Shown here: piece after piece, positions 59,606-64,000 of the stretch
How the letters are laid out: every line of letters begins with the position of its first letter
How positions within the stretch are numbered: position 1 is the stretch's first letter
The notes under the pieces: generated by a model
The model's database searches: none
What the model was told of the DNA's origin: nothing
The model's input: the letters and a program-made list of their open reading frames with translations, nothing else
Translations under genes and position numbers: made by a program
Assembly (NCBI GenBank): GCA_007258455.2
Contig: VDFB02270651.1
Span: 492,288,711 to 492,352,710 of the forward strand
Origin: Sequoia sempervirens
Taxonomy: Eukaryota; Streptophyta; Pinopsida; Cupressales; Cupressaceae
DNA length: 64,000 nt
Reading direction: 5' to 3'

Positions 59606-60972
59606 GGGGAAGGCTGGGCAAAGTGGGCATCCAAGGTCTTAACAGAGCCCGATTCCACCAACAACTCCCCGGTAGATTTAATCTTGTCCACATCCTTCTT
59701 GCGACCAACCTTAAGAGACTTATCAAAATTTCCTTTCTTAAGAGGGCGCTGGAGCACTCCTAGATAAGAAGCAGAACCTCGACCCTTTCCTGAGGACGCT
59801 TCCTTAGCTAAGTCTGCTAAAATAATATCATCATTTAAAGCAGCCGGATTGTCCACAGACCCAGACCCTCCCTTTTCCAAAGGAAGAGAAGAGTCCCTAA
59901 CTACAATTGCCTGTTCCAGCCCTGTATCCATACCAGTATCCCCAGACAAGATCTCAGTAGGAATCCCTTCCTCCAAGGCCTGATTGTCCAAAACCTCAAA
60001 ACGATTGAAACCCTGATCACTCTGCTTATCTTTAAAGGGTCGCTTCTGACCTCTCCCCTTAGCTTTAGGTTTAGCAGGAATGAAGCCATCCTTATCAGGC
60101 CCTCGCTCAGCCTTCCCCCCTTCAGCCATAGACCCCTTGCTTTTATCTGCCTTCTCCACTGAAGGCCCTGAGGGAGAAGAAGAAGGAACCCCAGCCGTTC
60201 TGGAAGTCCGAGGACACTGATGCAGAAGGTGACCATACTCATGACAAAATCGGCACCGGAAAGGAAGGGACTCGTAATCTAACTGTTGAATCCATGAGGC
60301 AGAGCCAATACAAATCTCCAAAGAATCTGGCAGTGGATTATTTAAATCAATTTCAACACAAATGCAAGCGAAAGAAAATACCTTTTTGTCTAAAGTATTC
60401 TGAGCAATGGCAGCCGGCTTCCCCAACAATGCCGCTATCCGTTGTAGAATATCTTCTCTCCAGAACTCCAAAGGAAGCCATGGTAGACGAACCCATACAG
60501 GAACTCGAGAAGGCAGATCCTCAGCCGCATTAAAACCCCCATGCCAGGGTTTCATAAATAAACCCACATGATTGTAAAAATACGGCCCCCCCTCAAAAAC
60601 CCGATTACGATATGAGATGCAAGAAAATTCAACCAAGAAGAACCCATTCCCCGCCACCAAAATATCAAAGTCACCTTCAACCTGCCAGGTACGGCGCATC
60701 CAGGACTCCAAAGCCGAGAGGGGGGCCCGAATACCTAAAAACTTACAGATCAAAATGTGTTGAGTCCAATAAGCAAAGTCATCATGCACTGAATCAGGAG
60801 AGATAACCAAAACGGGACGAGTGTGACTCCGTGGCAAGCAACCATTCAATTTTTTGAGCTTGGAGCTCTCACCCACAAAAGAGTTATTCATCATCGAAGC
60901 ATGCATGTCCTTAGCGAAGCCCTGAGGATGTGACACACCCGAAATTGCCAAGCTCTCGGAAGCTTCAGCCAT
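59602..60972 (-). CDS. LINE ORF1: RNA-binding protein with DUF4283 and CCHC zinc knuckle
   Basis: 456 residues from the ATG at 60,972 (MAEASESLAISG). The frame is open farther upstream, but that part is hydrophobic and unlike ORF1. A DUF4283-type domain (FLGIRAPLSALESWMRRTW, VLVWVRLPWLPLEFW-like segment, FACICVEIDL) is followed by the knuckle CRFCHEYGHLLHQC and a basic, charged tail (GRGQKRPFKDKQSD). It would package LINE RNA. The frame has no breaks. Its TGA overlaps the ATG of ORF2 as ATGA. Confidence 0.8.
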   Translation of the reverse strand: MAEASESLAISGVSHPQGFAKDMHASMMNNSFVGESSKLKKLNGCLPRSHTRPVLVISPDSVHDDFAYWTQHILICKFLGIRAPLSALESWMRRTWQVEGDFDILVAGNGFFLVEFSCISYRNRVFEGGPYFYNHVGLFMKPWHGGFNAAEDLPSRVPVWVRLPWLPLEFWREDILQRIAALLGKPAAIAQNTLDKKVFSFACICVEIDLNNPLPDSLEICIGSASWIQQLDYESLPFRCRFCHEYGHLLHQCPRTSRTAGVPSSSPSGPSVEKADKSKGSMAEGGKAERGPDKDGFIPAKPKAKGRGQKRPFKDKQSDQGFNRFEVLDNQALEEGIPTEILSGDTGMDTGLEQAIVVRDSSLPLEKGGSGSVDNPAALNDDIILADLAKEASSGKGRGSASYLGVLQRPLKKGNFDKSLKVGRKKDVDKIKSTGELLVESGSVKTLDAHFAQPSP

Positions 60973-61305
60973 CATCAACCACACCCGACACCCCAAGCCA
61001 AACCCACAAACCACCACACCCCACCAAAAGACTCCACACCACGAAAACTCCACAACAAACCCTCCCTCACCCTCCACACTACACACATCACACAACAAAC
61101 TTAACACACAGAAAAAAATCAACCCTCGCAGCAATCCCCACACCGCACTCCACACACAGCAGCCCCACGCACCTGACAAAGGAGCCACCCGCCACAAAAC
61201 AAAAAGAAACGCAGCCAAGGAAAGAACAAATGCAGCTAGGGCATCGCAGCCCTAGCAGGGAACCACAGCGCCGAGTTCATTGTCTCCCACCTCTTTTAGC
61301 CTTTT

Positions 61306-61796
61306 CAATCGGGTTTTAATTTTTGATTTTTTTTTTCATTTTTGCAGGATAAAAATGCCGATGGGATTATCATTTTTTTTTCAGATTTTTTTAATTTTTA
61401 ATTTTTAATTTTCTGAAGAATGATGTATGTACGGCCTGTAAATAGGGTTTTTTATAAAAAAAATTACAATTTTTTCCAATAACTAAAATAGGGCAAATTA
61501 TATATCAAAATTCATCTCTCGTCCAACCTGAATCCAACCACGAGGTCCATTTTGTCCTAGGAGGTCATTTATAAAAATTTTCCCCAAAAAACCCTCATTT
61601 GAATGTACAACCAAGAAACCTTATTTTGCCAAAACAATTTCACACCCCAAATCTGCAAACAACCTATCAAAACAACAAACCCAAAACCCTCAGATCTGCA
61701 ATAAAACATCTACAAAATCCTCATATCTTGCTATTGTCTTTCATTCTCTCATGCAACCTAGGGTTATCCAATCCACAACCAATGCTCTATACCACT
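61306..61796 (-). other. 5' internal leader of the LTR element
   Basis: The short stretch between the LINE insertion and the 5' LTR carries the primer-binding-site-like motif but no gene. Confidence 0.55.
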
Positions 61797-62498
61797 TGTA
61801 AGGAAACTTGCAACTATCTAATGACAATTTCCACATAACCCAAAATCTGAAATCATGCAAATAAATACTCAATATCAACATGCAAGAGAATAGACAACAT
61901 ACCCATGAAAGATGACACAAGATATACCTTGGGAAAATCTTCAAGAGGGAAAAACCTAGCCTCCAAAAGCATCCACACTCCATGTATTATTCAGCAATGA
62001 AAACCTATTACAATACATCTTTAGAGACTCCATGAACACTTCTGAAGCACAAGCTATCCATGCATTCCATGTGACCAAGCATAAATCCACACATCCCATG
62101 CCATGCTTCAAATCCTCACACATGCACAAGCTCAACCTGCTAACCTACAACAAACTCTCCAACCCTACACAACTACCTTTGTGGTTGCTTTAATAGAAAC
62201 AAGCTCCCACAAAACCACCAAGTGGTATTACATAAACCATATGCCCAAAACTATGAACTTACAATATCATGTGACCCCACATTTAATATTGGGTACTTTA
62301 TTATATTTTATTATTCCCCACTATTAAATAATTACATTTTACAATTAAGCCCCAATGTTACATACAACATAAAATGGCCCCAACATTATAACCCCTAGTG
62401 ATGCACATTCATCTAGGTACCCCTAGGTGCACCACACACATAATAATAAATTAAAAATTATAAGCATTATGCAAGGTGTACAACACCTAATTCTAACA
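61797..62498 (-). repeat. 5' LTR (702 bp)
   Basis: Partner of the LTR at 51,320. The primer-binding-site-like sequence lies two bases inside, at 61,779-61,794. Confidence 0.9.
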
Positions 62499-64000
62499 AT
62501 AGACTCTTCGTCTAAGGCTACAGTATCGTGTTGAGAATCTCTACAATAACCTTTCTCAGTTTTTGCTATCTCAGAGGCATTTTCTCGTGGTGATGAGTTT
62601 TCAGTTGAGAAAAAAGTTGTCAGATGCAAGTAGTGTAAAGTTGTAAAGTGGTGCAAATTTCATTATGCAACTTGTATGACTAAACAAACTATTCCAACAC
62701 ATCCGGATGGGTATTTTTATGTTAGAAATGGTCATCTTTTGCACCCAAACACGCTGAATCACTCTGAGCTATGTTCAACCAGCTCGATCCCTTAAGAGTC
62801 CAAAGTGCAAAAAGCCAACAATCTTTGACAAGCTATTACTCAGAGGTTGTGACACTTACAAACTCTCCATCTAATGATACATGATCTTGTTGGTACCCTC
62901 TACAATAACCTCTCTTGATTTCTTCTATCTCAGAGGCGTTTTCTCATAGTGACGAGTTTTTAGTTGAGGAAAAAGTTGTTAAATGCAAGTAATGTAAAGT
63001 TGCAAAGTGGTGCAACTTTTGTTCTACAAATCTTACGACCAAATGAATTGCTCCAACACATTCAAATGGGTATGTTTATGCTAGGAATGGTTCCTTTTGC
63101 ACCCAAACATGCTGAATCACTATGAGTTATGTTCAACTGGCTTGAATATCCCTTAAAAGTCCAAAGTGCAAAAAGGTAGCAATCTTTGATAGGCTATTAC
63201 TCAGAGATTTTGATGCTTACAGATTCTTTGTCTAAGGCTATGGGATCGTGTTGCGACCCTCTATAGTAACCTCTCTTAGTTTTTGCTATCTCAGAGCTGT
63301 TTTCCCATAGTGACGAGTTTTTAGTTGAGGAAAAAGTTGTCAGATGCAAGTAGTGTAAAGTTGCAAAGTGGTGCAACTTTTGTTCTGCAATGCATACAAC
63401 CAAACAGACCATTCCAACACGTCTGAATGGCTATGTTTACACTAGGCATGGTCCTCTTTCACACTCAAACACCGAATTTGAGTTATGTTCAATCAACTTG
63501 ATCCCTTAAGAGTCCAAAGTGCAAAAAAGAAAAAATCTTTGACAGGTTATTACTTAGAGATCGTGACACTTACAGACTCTTAGTATGAGGCTATGGGATT
63601 GTGTTGGGACCCTCTACAATATCCTCTCTTGATTTTTTCTATCTTAGAGGCGTTTTCCCGTGGTGACAAGTTTTTAGTTGAGAAAAAAGTTGTTAAATGT
63701 AGGCAGTGTAAAGTTGCAAAGTGGTGCAACTTTCATTCTACAACTCGTACGACCAAACAAACCGTTCCAACACATCTGTATGGGTACGTTCATGCTAGGA
63801 ATGGTCCTCTTTTGCACCCAAACATGTTGAATCACCCTGAGTTACATTGGACCAACGATTTCCCTTAAGAGTCCAAAGTGCTAAAAAGATAGAAATCTTT
63901 GATGAGCTATTACTCAGAAACTGTGTCACCTAGAAACAATTCATCTAATTCTATTGGATCAAGTAGGGCTCCTCTACAATAACCTCTCTCAATTTTTGAT
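62499..64000 (+). repeat. Right part of ~355-bp tandem repeat array
   Basis: The anchor TGTAAAGTTG occurs at 62,634, 62,993, 63,354 and 63,707, giving spacings of 359, 361 and 353 bp. The array runs past the window end. Most units hold a roughly 90-codon reading frame containing CKQCKVAKW or its relatives, intact in the copies at 50,980-51,252 and 63,593-63,868 and broken by stops in the others. I do not call it a gene. Confidence 0.8.

Larger units (their letters stand above)
55258..61291 (-). mobile_element. Nested L1-type LINE, nearly intact
   Basis: It carries ORF1 and ORF2 on the minus strand with a short 3' untranslated region. TCTTTTAGCCTTTT stands at both ends (55,244-55,257 and 61,292-61,305), a 14-bp target duplication. 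The 5' end would begin GGTGGGAGACAATG. No clear poly-A tail is seen. The element sits inside the LTR retrotransposon and is therefore the younger insertion. Confidence 0.8.
51320..62498 (-). mobile_element. Complete non-autonomous LTR retrotransposon, minus strand, host of a nested LINE
   Basis: Two 702-bp LTRs bound the element, flanked by the 5-bp duplication ATAGA at 51,315-51,319 and 62,499-62,503. Read on the minus strand, a primer-binding site like initiator-Met (TGGTATAGAGCATTGG, 61,779-61,794) follows the 5' LTR and a purine tract (ACAAGTGGGAGAT) precedes the 3' LTR. Without the LINE the internal part is only about 3.7 kb (52,022-55,257 and 61,306-61,796) and shows no gag or pol, so it depended on another element. 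The LTRs differ at about 34 positions by eye with no indels, mostly transitions. Confidence 0.88.

Noticed and set aside
60973..61218. N-terminal extension of LINE ORF1
   Set aside because: The extension is hydrophobic and unlike ORF1; MAEASESL at 60,972 fits a normal ORF1 start.
60930..61319. Plus-strand frame of 129 codons rich in Pro, His and Thr
   Set aside because: It is antisense to the LINE ORF1 leader and low in complexity.
51320..62498. Possibility that 51,320-62,498 is an autonomous copia element carrying the RT seen inside
   Set aside because: The RT belongs to a LINE with endonuclease, DUF4283 ORF1 and its own 14-bp target duplication, so it is a later insertion.
1..64000. tRNA, rRNA, CRISPR arrays, bacterial operons or organelle inserts
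   Set aside because: None was recognised by eye; tandem repeats here have no CRISPR spacer pattern.

Overview
This is plant nuclear DNA, most likely from a gymnosperm (probably a conifer). The window is AT-rich and dominated by decayed retrotransposons. Its one convincing cellular gene has a kilobase-scale intron filled with transposon debris, and interstitial telomere-type CCCTAAA repeats are present. The organism is inferred from style; no species-diagnostic sequence was seen. No tRNA, rRNA or bacterial feature was recognised.

Region by region. 1-8.8 kb: decayed repeats, including two opposed copia gag fragments, LTR-like DNA with ~180-bp internal repeats, and a candidate terminal-inverted-repeat element at 6.7-7.6 kb. 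8.8-26.5 kb: a single nine-exon plus-strand gene for a predicted 2,485-residue multidomain enzyme. 26.5-39 kb: a hairpin, a large polypyrimidine/polypurine foldback with telomere-like repeats, a Ty3/gypsy pol fragment, a 116/102-bp tandem repeat, and a non-autonomous hAT-type element with an 8-bp target duplication and an internal 51-bp minisatellite. 39.6-45.8 kb: a dead Ty1/copia element with its 3' LTR. 46-50.8 kb: AT-rich DNA, palindromes, a broken unidentified gene and small tandem repeats. 50.8-64 kb: a ~355-bp tandem repeat array interrupted by a complete minus-strand LTR retrotransposon (5-bp target duplication ATAGA), which in turn is interrupted by an almost intact L1-type LINE.

The main object of interest is the gene at 9,401-26,426. 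Joining nine exons at GT/AG sites (one donor is GC) keeps a single frame. The product has, in order: an FAD amine-oxidase-like domain, a fatty-acyl-AMP-ligase-type adenylation domain, two acyl-carrier domains, two membrane/left-handed-beta-helix modules like those ending bacterial poly-lysine synthetase (Pls)-type NRPS enzymes, a catalase-like haem domain, and a third Pls-type module. This looks like a self-contained, membrane-bound assembly line: acid activation, carrier loading, redox chemistry by flavin and haem, then acyl transfer. I know of no named plant enzyme with this architecture. Substrate and product cannot be read from the sequence.

The genes in the rest of the window are mobile-element genes and do not form a pathway with the giant gene.
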